Assembly: GCF_030269925.1 (NCBI RefSeq) | Contig: NC_085124.1 | Span: forward strand, 13,268,001-13,332,000 | Direction of reading: 5' to 3' | Origin: Bombyx mori | Lineage: Eukaryota > Arthropoda > Insecta > Lepidoptera > Bombycidae | Length of the DNA stretch: 64,000 nucleotides | Shown: positions 12,307 to 26,300 of the stretch, in pieces | How the letters are laid out: every line of letters starts with the position of its first letter | Numbering within the stretch: position 1 is the stretch's first letter | Position numbers and translations under genes: made by a program | The notes under the pieces: model-generated | Told to the model about the DNA's origin: nothing | Databases searched by the model: none | What the model saw: only the letters and a program-made list of their open reading frames with translations

Positions 12307-13424
12307 AAGTGCTATAGTAGAATTCTTTTGTTTGTGCAGTTTGGGTCATAAAACACAGCCCGGCTAGGGCGGTGAGCATGTTGCGCGGGCGCAACGCCAT
12401 TATCGATAAAAACAAATGAGTTATCGAAGGCAGGTACACGCAATACCGTCTTTACCATAAGGGCCCACGGGGCCCGTGGCCAGGGCCCCCATTCTCAGGG
12501 GGCCCCGAAAGACCGACAATTTCTCTCACACGCTTATTCTCAAAACATTTTTGTCGGGCACATTACACTTTTTTCACAAATCAGTAATCAGAAGGTATTT
12601 ACAAGGCATATACTATGCCTATAATAGAAGATTTTGCTCAACGGACATCCCGAAAGAAACCGTTACCGAAATCGTAACCAAAAAACCAGCAGCATTCTAA
12701 TATCATTAATGACATATTATATCATACTGTATTTGATTACCTACAATAAATGGTCATACTCAGTAAAAAAATGTTATTAAAATTCGCTTTTTTACTTTCC
12801 AAAAGGGCCTCAAATTCTTGTGTGCCCAAGGGCCCCATCCTAGTTTAAGACGTCCCTGGGTACACGGCGGCGGGGCGGTATACGAAGGGTGATGACGAAG
12901 ACATTGTTATGTTACGAGTCATTTGCTGTACCTACCTGTAAATTATAGTACATATGTCGAAGAGAAATATGATTTTGTGCATTCGCTCTCTGAATTTCTT
13001 TAGTGACACAATGGCTACTCCTTTGTTTTGTATCAAAACGGCAGAATTTATTCAAATATTTTGCTTGTTGCCAAAAATATACCAGCAGAAGCACGTGTTA
13101 TTATCGAGGGTGTTAAAAATTTTCACTGAAATGAGAATAGGTCCCGAAAAGTTACAAATGTTAATTTCTGTCATTTTCGTTAACTTGCTGCGGCGATATG
13201 TGGGGTAAATGTTCGATTAGTGATTTTTTCTTTCATTTTTATCACTAACCCACAAAATGACTAAACTAAATACACTATCGATAACGCTTATCGACAACAA
13301 TAATGCGCATCACTATGCCCGTCCATAAGGCTCGTGAGTGGAAGAGAGAGCGAAATACTCGCTTCACCGCTCCGATTATTTATGACCCAAACTGCACGGA
13401 CAAAATAATTCTACTATAGTATGT
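12307..13424. mobile_element. DNA element with about 45-bp terminal inverted repeats
   Basis: Left end (GTAGAATTCTTTTGTTTGTG, then CAGTTTGGGTCATAAA) is the near-perfect inverse of the right end (TTTATGACCCAAACTGCACG, then GACAAAATAATTCTAC). CTATAG borders both sides and, being a palindrome, could be part of the repeat or a 6-bp duplication. Subterminal TATCGATAA-type motifs appear at both ends. No transposase. A hAT MITE (12441-12858) is nested inside. Confidence 0.75.
12441..12858. mobile_element. hAT-type MITE, copy 1
   Basis: Flanked by an exact 8-bp duplication GGTACACG (12433-12440 and 12859-12866). Ends begin with CA: CAATACCGTCTTTACC and, inverted, CAGGGACGTCTTAAAC. A short frame ending in KETVTEIVTKKPAAF (to 12700) may be a transposase relic. 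A sibling lies at 54774-55136. Confidence 0.8.
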
Positions 13425-13680
13425 TTGCTTCGAAGAATCTGGATTTTCTATTTCAAGTTTAGAATTGCCATTATTATAAGACAATTGAATTTTCGCTCTT
13501 ATGTATCTAGATGAGGTGGAATCCGCGTTATTTTTGTCCATGGACAGAACTTGTTACTTACAGCAATTTACATTAAAAATTATGTATGTGCACTTCTAAA
13601 ACAATGGGTGGGAAATGATTTATGCTAAGATTTCACTGCTGCACTGTATACCTAGTACAGCAATGACAGGCTTTATTAAT

Positions 13681-13904
13681 GGTAGGAAGTCTTGTGAGTC
13701 CGCAGGGGTATGTACCACCACCCTGCTTATTTCAGCCGTGCATTTCGGTTTGAATGGTGGAGCAGCCGTTGTATCTATACTGATACCTTAGAACTCATAT
13801 CTCAAGGTGGGTGCCGGCATTTACGTTGTAGATGTCTATGGGCTCGGTAACCACTTAACACCAGGTGGGCTCTGAGCTCGTGCACCCATCTATGCAATAA
13901 AAAA
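13681..13904 (+). mobile_element. Bm1-type SINE, 3' part
   Basis: GGTAGGAAGTCTTGTGAGTC through CTATGCAATAAAAA; diverged, head missing. Between the MTPAP 3' end and the THADA 3' end. Confidence 0.75.
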
Positions 13905-14335
13905 GGCTTCCAATCAAAGCAGCGGTGATAAATTCAAGATTGTAGCCGTCGGTATGTTATTACACATAATATGTTCACGAATACTCAGTGGCCGCGGTTT
14001 ACAATGTTTTGTTGATGGTGAATGCGGCGATATCGAACTGCCATAGACCAGTTTACCGACGTGCGCTAAGAAAAAGATACCGAAATGATACTGGCGAAAT
14101 TATCAAGTGAATTTTGCAATGACCCATCCAGGCTGCTGTGAAATTTTTTTTAGAAATTATTTGTTTGTACATTAACATTGTAAATCTACCTACCATTTTA
14201 TTTATTTAATTGTTCAACTGTCTGTAATTTTTTTGTTACAAACGAAATTCAAATTTGTCGATTGTAAATAAAATATACATGACAAAAGAAATTATGTATT
14301 TGATTTACTTTAAAAAAACAAATTTCGTTTCCAAA
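13905..14335. other. Intergenic, nothing recognised
   Basis: Spacer between the converging MTPAP and THADA genes. I see no gene or repeat here. Confidence 0.4.
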
Positions 14336-14339
14336 TTAA

Positions 14340-14345
14340 TTTATT
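14340..14345 (-). terminator. THADA poly(A) signal
   Basis: AATAAA on the minus strand, 43 nt after the THADA stop codon (TAA at 14391-14389). Position and orientation fit a short 3' UTR. Confidence 0.6.
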
Positions 14346-14388
14346 CTTTAATATATTTTCCCAATTGTAATTTATATTAGATTGAACG

Positions 14389-17300
14389 TTATATTGAAGA
14401 ATGCTTTAGTTTATTTACAAAGATCTTAATTTTAGGATTTATAATTTCTGTTCCGTCGCCATAGCAGTCCCCTACTATCGATTTCTTTAAAAAATCGATA
14501 TTGTTGCTAGCTAATTTATCGAATGTTCCCTTGTAGACTGGATTCTCGATAATATCGAGAACATGATTCAGAACGTCGCGCTTCCCCGAGCACCGCCGCG
14601 CGATTCTATCGGCGCACTCACTGGTCCATATCGTTTCTTCCAAGAATATATTGTACCTCTCATTTTGATCGAAAACTCGACACTAAAAAATACAACTTTA
14701 TTAACTATTATTATTAATTATTATTATTAATTTTTTTAAACCCAATGGTGGACCCGATTTCGGTCTACTTATTATTATCTTTATTGCCCTTGTATGCAGA
14801 CGAGCTTACGACCCACCTGATGGTGAGTGGTTACCGTCGCCCATGGACTTCAGCAATGCCAGGGACAGAGCCAAGTTGCTGCCTACCGTTAAATTAGTAT
14901 TATTATAGTATAGTAGTAGAGTATTATAGAACTCCTGAAACATCTAGAGGAATTCATTTGAAAAGTAGTCCTAGGAGGTCCTAGGTATTGGTCCATTGGT
15001 ACTTAGGGCCCTCACAAGTTGCCTCCACTTCACCTTGTCTTGCACTTGTTCTTTAACATCCCTCCAAGTTAGCAGAAAAAAGTAACAATACTAATTCCAA
15101 ACCAAATGGAATCCATCAATTCTTGCTAAAATCTACTTGTAAGAAGTACTGGTGGCAGCAGCTCTTGTGAGTCCGCGCGGGTAGGTACCACCACCCTGCC
15201 GTGCCGTGAAGCAGTAATGCGTTTCGGTTTGAAGGGTGGGGCAGCCGTTGTAACTATACTTGAGACTTTAGAACTTATATCTCAAGGTCGGTGACGTAGT
15301 TGCGTTGTGGATGTCTATGGGCTCCAGTAACCACTTAACACCAGGTGGGCTGTGAGCTCGTCCACCCATTTAAGTAATAATAAAAGTACCTCATCATTTC
15401 CTTCGTCGGTGAAACACACTTCCGAGTTGAAGTCCAACAGAGCGAGCAGGACGTACAGCGGCACGCAGTCACTAAAGCTCCCAATGAAATCTCTGAACAT
15501 CTCCGCGCATTTGCTCGGCATTACATTCGACGGCGCATTCAGCTCGGGAAGCAACAAGTTGGCGGTCCTCTGTCGCAGTGTGTCGCTGTCGTCCTCTAAT
15601 GTTACCAGTGCAGTACAAAGGAGTGTTGCCAGGTATTCGACTGTAAAAATAATTGATAAAAACGTTATTATTTATAAAAAAAAAAACAGTAATAGCATGT
15701 CGGAAAAATGGAGATTACTTATGAGGGATATAACATCTGCTCACAGCAATTATACTGAATGACAACCACGACCGCTCTGACAAGAGTGATACGATAAAGG
15801 AAGAATAAGCATATCACAGGATATGCGATTTCTTAGATATTATTGTTGTTATATTTTCTAACATCGCGACAACGGTCGTTGTTGGCAACATTGTTATGGC
15901 AACACTCCACATGACTTTTTAGCGGGAACGCGAGGAGTGAAGTTGTGTGATTTGTTTTATTTTGTCTATTTAGTGTTTCTTCAGGTTTAAATGTGTAATA
16001 ACGGTGGTTTATTAACTGTTTAATATCTGTGAAAGTGCACAAATGTGGGAAAATGAAACAAAGCTGCTGGACGTAACTTCTCGGGTTCCTCCAAAAAGTC
16101 CACTGAAAAAATCTCAGTAAATGACCACCATTTTACTGCGATTATATTTCATCCCATATCATCTCATTTTATTAAATTTCATCCCAGTTGATTAATGTCT
16201 CAAATTAATCATCTTCATTTCATTTCACTCCATATTATCATTTTTCACAAAATTAAGAATATAAAGTAAAATAAGTAATAAATAAAATAACATGACTTAA
16301 AGGTCTTAGTTATCAGGTTATAAAATCTCTTAAAAAAAAAACACTCCACATGACAGTACCAGAGTATAGATATACTCTACACAAACCTGATGTAATCTTG
16401 GCTGAAATTTCAATCACACAAATCAAATTAAACAATTCTATCTCTCATCAACCGAATGATCATTGTTCTATAATCTTCGTATATACTGTGTTACTTATAA
16501 TATTTTGTATTTAAGTTTAACATTATTTGTTATGTGTATGTGCATACTAAAATTCTCATGTTGTATTTGTTATTTTAGCTATTCTGCACACACTCATCAC
16601 TTTTAATTATTATTCTCATAATCCTCTCGCAGGTCTGCTGGAAGAGATTTCTTAAAGAAATAAGCAGTGCCTTTGTACATAATTTTCCTATTACTCTGTA
16701 CTATGTCTTCTTTTTTGTGTGTACATAAATAAATAAATAATTAAAAATTAGGTAATCAAAACGATACATACACTTTTCCGCCTCATCCAATCCTTGCAGA
16801 TCAGACTTCAGTAATCTCCCGAAGTTTCCCTCCATAAATTCAACGACAACTTCTCTGACGGCGTCGCTATTATCTGCGGTGCAGTACGAGAACAAATCTC
16901 TGACGACATCCAAAACCAAATCCGAAGACATCGCCTCGAGATTCTTCGTCACGTAATCAACTAAGCTCTTCATATACAAATGACTGAAGTTCTCATGTTC
17001 ATCTTGGATGCATTTCATCAGCGCATCGACAATTAATCTATCGTTAACTTCAACGTTTTCTTTAATTTTTCCCCTAATTATGTGCAATTGAGTGTCCCTC
17101 TCTAAAATCAGTATCTTAAGACACTTTTGCTTGCATTCCAAATATTCAGTGTTCTCATAAACCCTACACAATAAATCTTTGTATCCTTCGTTTTGTCTCA
17201 AAGCGTTTAAAGTCTCATCACACTTGATTTTATATAAATTCTCATGAAAGTCATTATCGATTTCCAGATCGTTTAGCAGTATCAAAATATAGTCTAGAAC

Positions 17301-20300
17301 GCTTATGTGCACTTCGTAGTCTGGGTGTTGCAAGGTTTTGAAAACGAAATCTACTATTAAATGTGTTTCAAAAACATTTAGTAGAACAAAGTGTAAATAC
17401 GTAGCGTTGGCGAGACACACCTCGCGGCCAAATGTGATTTTCGATATGTTTTTGTTGAATATTAATTTCGATAACAGATCCATTATAGCGGTTACTGTTG
17501 CGTCGTCTAACAGAGAAGGGAAGCTGGAAAAAAAAATACGCTAAAATTATCGAATGATTTTTTTTATTGCCCTTGTAGGCAGACGAGCATACGGCCCACC
17601 TGATGGTGAGTGGTTACCGTCGCCCATGGACTTCAGCAATGCCAGGGGCAGAGCCAAGCCGATGCGTACGGCAACTAATGAAATAATAATAGTTGTCCGG
17701 GATAACACAGTTTAAATGGAAGCGAACGAGTGAAGAGCGAGCTGTAGCCACGGGACACGACCCACCACCCTGGATCAGCTGTTCCCTGGTGGTAACGCGC
17801 ACGAGTCGGATTTCTGAGACCTTACAACTCATATCTCGAGGTAGGTGGCGGCATTTACGTTGTAAATGTCTAATGGGTTTCGGTAACCACCTAACATCAG
17901 GTGGGCCGTGAACACGTCCACCAACCTACAAGCAATAAAAAAATAAATTAAGCCGAAATGCTTATTACTCAGTTGTATCTTTAGTATTGAGCGATAGCGT
18001 AACTAGTATTCCAATAAGTGTAACTTCGATCCTATGGGTCGAGATTGGTAGCAGACGTCACGTTTCAGAAGGAGATGTAATCACAGCAGTATCACAAATA
18101 ACCAGGGCGCCCACGTACTTCATCACGATCCTGTTGATGAGTTTCGTGTAGTCGTCCGCGACCACGTAGCACGGCGCCGGCGAGCCCACGGCCTGGCGCA
18201 GCACCCACAGGGAGGCGGTCAAGGAGCCAGACAATTTTTTAGTGGCCTCACTGTTCACTAACTTGTCTGGTTTCGTTTCAAATATAGTTATCAACTGGAA
18301 AATTTATAGAAAATGAACTACTATAAAAAAGTGTCTTAATCGTTCCCAAGAAAAAGTTTTAATTAAAATTAAAAACGAAATAAGACTTGACCTAAAGGTC
18401 TTAGTTACCAGGTCATAAAATCCTATAAAAAAACCATGCTTTTTTGTATGTGACGTTGTGAAAATTAAATTCTAATAAGATATTTCAGCGGGCACATAAA
18501 GAGTGATGTCGTGTGACTCGATATGTTTTGCCAATTTACTACTTCTCGTGGTTCTTGAACGTGTAACAATAGTAGTTTAGGCGTTTAGTTTGTGAAAGTG
18601 CACCGCGATAGGAAATTTGTATAAAATCGTGAAACATAGCTTTAGGATTTACCCACATAATTCATTGCCTTCAATAAATTACCTGCAGAATGGTCCCGTG
18701 GGTTCGGTTCATGTTGACGGTGCGGTCGGCCAGCTCGGCGAGCGCGCGCGCCGCCCCCCCGGCCCCCGCGCCGCGCCCGCCCAGCGCCGCCAGCGCGCGA
18801 GCCGCCGCCCGCCGCGTCCACAGCGCGCCCGCCCCCGCGCACACCCGCACCGCCGGCGCGAACGCAGACAACTGACCACAACCGGAAATCGCGCTCTTAC
18901 ATAGTACTACACGGCCGGAGGTATTGTCTTCTCAGTGGGTCGCGTTTCCGATCCGGTGGTAGATTCTGCAAAGCACTGCTCTTGCTAGGGCCAGTGTTAG
19001 CAACACCTCCGGTTTGAAACCTAAGGGCTCATCTAGGATAATACGATATAGCCTCTCAAGGCTATCAGCATAGGTAGGAAAAAGTATTGTCGTATGTTAA
19101 GAGTCTGTTACATACGACATTGTTTATTTTGTTTAAGTCCCATACCCTCTATAGCAGTCTTTCTCAAAGTGGGCGATAACGCCCCCTTGGGGGCGTTTGA
19201 AACCTAGAGGGGGGCGTTAAGGGGCCCAGGAAAAATTGGGGGGCGTTGATTGGGGTTAGGGGGGCGATGTATAATTTCATTTATATAGTATTTAAAATTT
19301 CTACTTCTACTTTTTTTTTTAAATACTACACTATAACGAATAATCTATAATAATATTATAAAGAGGAAAGATTTGTTTGTTTGTTTGTATTGAATAGGCT
19401 CCGAAACTACTGAACTGAACCGATTTTAAAATTCTTTCACTGTTTGGAAGCTACACTTATCCCGAGTGACATAGGCTATATTCTTTTTTTGATGTGAAAC
19501 ATCTATAGCCGCACGTAAAACCGATTTCTGGCGTGGCGATGCATGCCGTGGCAACGCGTCGCCATGCGCAATCGACTGCGATTCTCTCCCACTCGATCCA
19601 GAGTTAAGCCATCTCTCTCGCTACACTGAGCTCGGATACCTATAGTGTATACTCCGTACCGAAATAACCGCTTTTTACTATATGCATATGAATATATATA
19701 CGGTACAGACCCTGCCCTGGTCCGTGATAGGGGGGCGCTGGAACGACATGGAGTGCCCCCCTACCTTCGCCGGCTGGTGGGTTCCTACTTGGAGGACAGA
19801 TCGGTCACGTGTACCGGACATGGTGGGATCTTGCACCGGTTCCCGGTCGTGCGCGGTGTTCCACAGGGGTCGGTGCTCGGCCCCCTTTTATGGAATATCG
19901 GGTATGACTGGGTGCTGAGGGGTGCCCTCCTCCCGGGCCTGAGTGTAGTCTGTTACGCAGACAACACGTTGGTCGTGGCCCGGGGGGGAGTTTTGCTGAG
20001 TCTGCCCGTCTTGCTACCGCTGTGGTGGCGCATGTCGTCGGCAAAATCAGGAGATTGGGCCTCGACGTGGCACTCAGTAAATACGAGGCCATGTGGTTCT
20101 ACAGGCCCCGGAAAGTGCCACCTGTCGATGCCCATATCGTGGTTGGAGGCGTCCGTATCGGGGTCGGGGTGCAGTTGAAGTACCTCGGCCTCATTCTGGA
20201 CAGTCGCTGGACCTTCCGTGCTCACTTTCAGAACCTGATCCCTCGTTTGTTGGGGGTGGCCGGCGCGTTAAGAAGCCGCTGCCTAACGTCGGGGGGCCTG

Positions 20301-23300
20301 ACCAGGTGACGCGCCGTCTCTATACGGGGGTGATGCGATCGATGGCTCTATACGAGGCGCCCGTGTGGGGCCAATCCCTGGCCGTGAGGGTGGCAAAGCT
20401 GCTGCAACGGCCGCAACGCACCATCGCGGTCAGGATCATCCGTGGTTATCGCACCATCTCCTTTAAGGCGGCGTGTGTATTGGCTGGGACGCCGCCTTGG
20501 GTCTTGGAAGCGGAAGCGCTCGCCACTGACTATCAGTAGCGTGCTGACCTTCGTGCCCGGGGCGTGGCGCGTCCCAGTCCCAGTGTGGTGAGAGCGTGGA
20601 GGGCCCAATCTCGGCGGTCCGTCCTGGAGTTATGGTCCAGACGCCTCACTTTTCGGCTCACGTAGGTGCTCACTGCGCATGGTTGTTTCGGTGAGTTCCT
20701 GCACCGGATCACAGCCGAGCCGACGGCAGAGTGCCACCATTGTGGTTGCTGACTTGGACACGGCAGAGCATACTCTCGTCGCCTGCCCCGCATGGGAGGG
20801 GTGGCGCCGTGTCCTCGTCGCAAAAATAGGAAACGACTTGTCGTTGCCGAGTGTTGTGGCATCGATGCTCGGCGACGACGAGTCGTGGAAGGCGATGCTC
20901 GACTTCTGCGAGTGCACCATCTCGCAGAAGGAGGCGGCGGGGCGCGTTAGAGACGCGCAAGCCCGCCGCCGTCGAGCGGGGGCCAGGGAGGCGGATCTCG
21001 CCCAAGCCCTGGCCCTCTAAGTGTTTCGTGTCCCCCTCACATGTCGGTCTGGGGACCGGCGAGGGGCGCCTAAAAAGACGACGTGCAAGCTGCTCTGCAC
21101 GCGTTTTACGCAAGAGCATTCGGGTGATGGAAGGCCGGCTACCCTCGACCCACGCTGGTTCTGGTCCAGCGGAGTATTCCGTAGGATAGCTCACTCTAAC
21201 CGGCGCCATCTAGGCGGGCCTCGGATAGCCTTCCGACCGAGAGGGCTGGTGGTCGTGGCGCCGACGACCGCCGGTCCGGCGTCCCGAGGGGGAGGGTGAT
21301 GGGAGAGATGTGCTCCGCACTAAACGCTTCACTTTTCTTTGCCTTTTCATGAGTTCTGTCTCATGCGAGGTTTGGACGTTGGTTGTTGAGCGACAAGAGG
21401 TTTTAGTCAGTTCGACTCTGATATGCCCCGCCCTCCATCCCCAGTGGAGGGCGGAAGTCCGGCGATTTCCTACTGACCAAAAAATATATATCTGTCTGTC
21501 TGTCAATAGTACAGTAAAATAGCAATGTATTTTGGTAATTCTGAATTTAAACAAACCTATTGACGAGATGAATTCATTTTTATTTTGCAAATTTGTAAAT
21601 ACATACTGTGTAGCAATGTACGTACATATATGAAGAAACAATAATAGCACATGAAGTGTTAGTCAAATTAAACCACCCGCACAGTTTTTAAAAACACTTT
21701 CAGTTTTATTGTCTTTATATTAAAGAACAAACACATAGAAGGGGAGGAGGAAACAAATAAACAAACTTCAACTATAAGCTAAACTTAAAGTTAAGCAAGA
21801 CTATGCGCAAGCACTGCGAAGCGGGTTAGCGGGTAAAATCATACGAGTATCCGACGGCAAGAAGAGTTTACGGACTTCTGGTGAAGTGCGCGCGCGCGCG
21901 CGGGTGCCACCCGTAGCGCTTGCGCACGGTGCGTCATTGCTGACTATATACAAAGAATGTTTGTCCCAAAAAATAGACAATATTAAAAATCAATATAATT
22001 TTTAAATATAATAATTCTACATCTAATATAATTTCAAAGTTATTATAAACAAAGTCAAACTTATAATATAGTAATATATAGTTACACTACACACATACAT
22101 ATACATATATTATGTACTACGCGGCACTACATTTACTAAAATTTATACAAAATTTATTAATTAAATTAATGAAATTGTGGTTTTAAAGTTTTAGGGGTGT
22201 ATAAAAATGGGGGGCGCTAAAAAATAATTGACTATCAAAGGGGGCGGTAAAAGAAATAAGTTTGATAATCACTGCTCTATAGGTACCGGACTTTTAGGCG
22301 GGAACGGGAGGAGAGGACTTGTATGGTTTATTTTAATTTGATAATTTAGTGTTTCTTCAGGTTTAAATGTGTAATAACGCTGGTTTACGAACTGTTTAAC
22401 AACTGTGAAAGTGCACAAGTGTGGGAAAATGAAACAAAGCCATTGGACGTAACTTCTCGAATTTTTCCAAAAAACCCACTGAATCAGTCTCAGTAAATAA
22501 CCACCATTTTACTGAGATTATATTTTATTTTATCTCATCGCATCTCGTTTCATTTAATTTCATCCCACTTGATTAAAGTCTCCAACTAATTCGTTTCATA
22601 TAATTTTTCATAAAAACAGATTAGAAAATATAAGGTCACTTAAAGGTCTCGTTACCAGGCCATTCATTAAAAAAAAGTGCAGCATTCAAAATTTAACACA
22701 ACATACACTACAGATCGCGCTACAAACCTTCAAGTTGGACACGGTTCCTTCGAGCGCCGAGGGGTACAGCCTCGCCAACAGCAGCAGCACGGGGTACAGG
22801 GACGGGGTTAGCTTCTGTGCGTCTTCCGCTGTACTCACCTTATTCAGTTTCTCCTGTATCACGTACAAAGATTGCCTATTTATTGTCGCGTTGTACGCAT
22901 CGGAAATAGACAGATGAAAAAAAAACCACAAGTCTATTTAGATGCTAAATATCTTCACGTAGATATTGACTGTGGTCGGAATTTCAAGGTAGATTATATA
23001 CGGGAACCATGATCAACCATTAGTGGTGCTACCGGTCACCGTCCTCGTCGCACAGCCCACTGAGTTTCTCGCCGGATCTTCTCAGTGGGTCGCGTTTCCG
23101 ATCTGGTGGTAGATTCTACGAAGAACTGCTCTTGCTAGGGCCAGTGTTAGTAACACTCCGGTTTGAGCCCCGTGAGCTCACCTACTCGCCCGGTTACGCT
23201 GACATAGACTGTCAAGGCTTAGGATAGCTTAGCTTAGGTAGGGAAAAAAGTGGTGCTAAGGTTTGTTTTTAAAATTATTCATATTTTTTCGATAATTTCG

Positions 23301-26300
23301 CGTAAACACTTATTTATCCTCTTGATTAGGCGTCATATGAGTCGACTATTATCAAAGCCGGCAATCTGACTTATGGACAATGATTGGTAAATCAGAAAAA
23401 CGAATTATTGACTTTGTATTCCATTGGCAGTCACAAAACTCTTCGGAACGACATCTTAGATAAATAACAGGTTAACTATTAACCTTTATTTAATGCAGGT
23501 TTTGAACCGTATTCTTTGAAGGAGACGATTATATTCAAATCAATCTGTATTGACATATCAATAATTTTTTTTTGTCCAAATGCACAGATTGCCACCTTTG
23601 ATAATAGACAACTCATATACATATGTAAGCAAAAAGCTTTATTTCGATCACACGCGCGAGTACTTATCAGGGTCTAAGCACGCGGCGCACGGCGTGCTAG
23701 TGACACAGACACTTGGTCGTGCGTCTGGTCTCCGGGTGCGCACTCACCAGCATATAATCGTATAGCTTCGGGTATCTCAGGAAAAATATCCGGCCGGTCA
23801 TTCTGTTCCTGACGCAGAGCTCCTCGCCGCGGGGGGTCCGCTGCACGCCGAACGTGCGGACCATCAGCGCGCTGAACAGCAGCGTGCTGGAGTTCCGCTC
23901 CTGTTGGGTGTTGGGACATCGCTCAGGCCTCACGCACTGCGTCATCGTAGGACGCACGTGCGCACCCCACTGGTACCTAGGACGCACGTGCGCGTCCCAC
24001 TAGTCCTTTTTTATGATTGAAAGACTACTAGTGGCCCAGAGGCCTTTCTAGTTTCATCAGGACAGGTGGGCGAACAAAGCCCAGCCAGCAGGGGTAGCCT
24101 CACTATTCCCTAAACAGTACAGACACTATCGAGTGATTTTGTTCGTAGTACTATATAATTCTGTGTCAGCCTTATACACGACTAGCTCTACCCGTCCGCT
24201 TCGCTGTGCATTTAAAATTAACATCATTATTTCTCACCCCCACAAAAATTCTCATCATTAACGCCCCCGCAACTGGTGTGGGGAGTCCAACACTCATATA
24301 AATATTATCCTATCCATTAAGTACATGTATTTTGTACATGGATACCAAGTTTCGAGTCAATCAGATGCACGGTTCAGTAGTTGTAACGGAACATCCGTAA
24401 AAACCACTGTAGATTTATATATTAGTATAGATTGAGACTTCGATCTCACGTCTCAAGGTAGATCACGTTCACTGGAACATCATATTCATTTGCTAAACTG
24501 ATATTAAACACATGTTATTCATGGTAAAGCTCTTATAGCCTGGTACGGCGTGATATTCGTCGAAAACTTTAAGTCTATCGAGGTTTCTATGAAATAATTA
24601 AACATGAAGATTTATGAGTTCGTTACAAGGAGACTGTTAATAACCGTTAGATAGAGTTTAAGAGCTCTTACGAATCGCATGAATACAGAGTAGCCGCGAC
24701 CCGGCTATGTACTTGTGTTTATCGCTACAAATCAATAGCATGGCCGATTTCAGTCAGGTTCGAAACGAAATAGCAATAGATCAATTATGGACGTAACTAA
24801 AATTATGTGTGTTCACAAGTGCTCAGGTTTGTTATCTCCAGTCATAACGTTGGCGTGGAGGACCATACTCTGGTCACCATCCACGTGGCGCCATTAGTGT
24901 GGAGGGCCACACCCTGGTCCCTTACCGTCCACGTGGCGCCGTCGAAGCCGTCCAGCGCCACGACCAGGCCTTCGCTGACGTACCCCGCCACGGTTTCGTG
25001 CAGCGCCGAGTTCCTGTACAAAGCTCTGAGGATGTTGATGCAGTGCGTCCTGGTTTCCAGGTCGGCGCTGCTGGCCGCCAGCTGCAGCAGGCGCGACATG
25101 CATTGGTGGAAGCATTTCGGATTGCCAAGGACCTGCAGCTCCGTTGTTACTAGTGCCTGCACAAAATTACGGATAAATTAAAAACATAATTAGCACTTAT
25201 TTAGTACGTACGAGTAATAGGTGTGTCGTAAAACGAATATGGCCACTTTTTTTTTTAATTGCCTAGATGTTTGGACGAGCTCACAGCCCACCTGGTATTA
25301 AGTGGTTACTGGAACCCATAGACATCTACAACGTAAATGCGCCACACACCTTGAGATATAAGTTCTAAGGTCTCAGTATAATTACAACGGCTGCCCCACC
25401 CTTCAAACCGAAACGCATTACTGCTTCACGGCAGAAATAGGCAGGGCGGTGGTACCTACCCGTGCGGACTCACAAGAGGTCCTACCACCAGTAATAATCC
25501 ACCAGTAAAAGCATCTGAATGACTATGTTTTTGTTTCGACATCCACTTTTTTATTACAGAAGTCTGACCGTGTACCGAGGTACATACACAGGTATGTATG
25601 TAAAAGAAAAAACTTAATTATTTAAAACTCTTTAGTTTAAAAAAGGATTTTTCTTCAATTCAGAGTTCAGTTTGGAATAGTTTCATGATACTGTTTACTG
25701 TTGTCTTTCAATGTTGTTTTCTTATTATTACCCTACATGCGGATGAGCATTATCATGGAGCAGAATAATTTTGTCATGTCTGGAGTAGTATTGAGGGTGT
25801 TTTTCCTTCAGAGCTCGACTCAATCTCGTCAATTGCGTTCGGTAGAGAGCTCCAATGATTGTTTCGCCTGGATTAAGCAACTCGTAATACACCACACCCA
25901 GCTGATCCCAGCACACAGCATGAGTTTTTTTCCATGAATATTCGGTTTTGCTGTGGATGTTGACGCGTGGCGAGGTAGTCCCCATGATTTTCTTCTTTTT
26001 GGATTATCATAATGTATCCACTTTTCATCACCAGTGACGATTCGATGTAAAAAACTATTTTTTTGGTGCCTATTCACTCATGCCATGCCACTCATGCCAT
26101 TTCACTCATGCATAATCGGCGTTCAACATGTCTCGGCTTTAATTCGTATGGAATCCAATTACCTTGTTTATAAATCATTCCTAACGATTTTAAACGACGT
26201 GAGACTGCTTGCTGAGTGACTTCTAAAGTAAGTGCAAGTTTCTTCTGTGTTTGAGACGAATCTTCCTCCAATAATTCTGTCAATTCTGCATCCTCATAAA

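Noticed and set aside
18617..18904. Plus-strand Arg/Pro-rich frames over THADA exon 23
   Set aside because: Antisense shadow of a very GC-rich exon.
25249..25490. Short reverse frames within Bm1 copies
   Set aside because: The same frames recur in every SINE copy and reflect the repeat, not genes.
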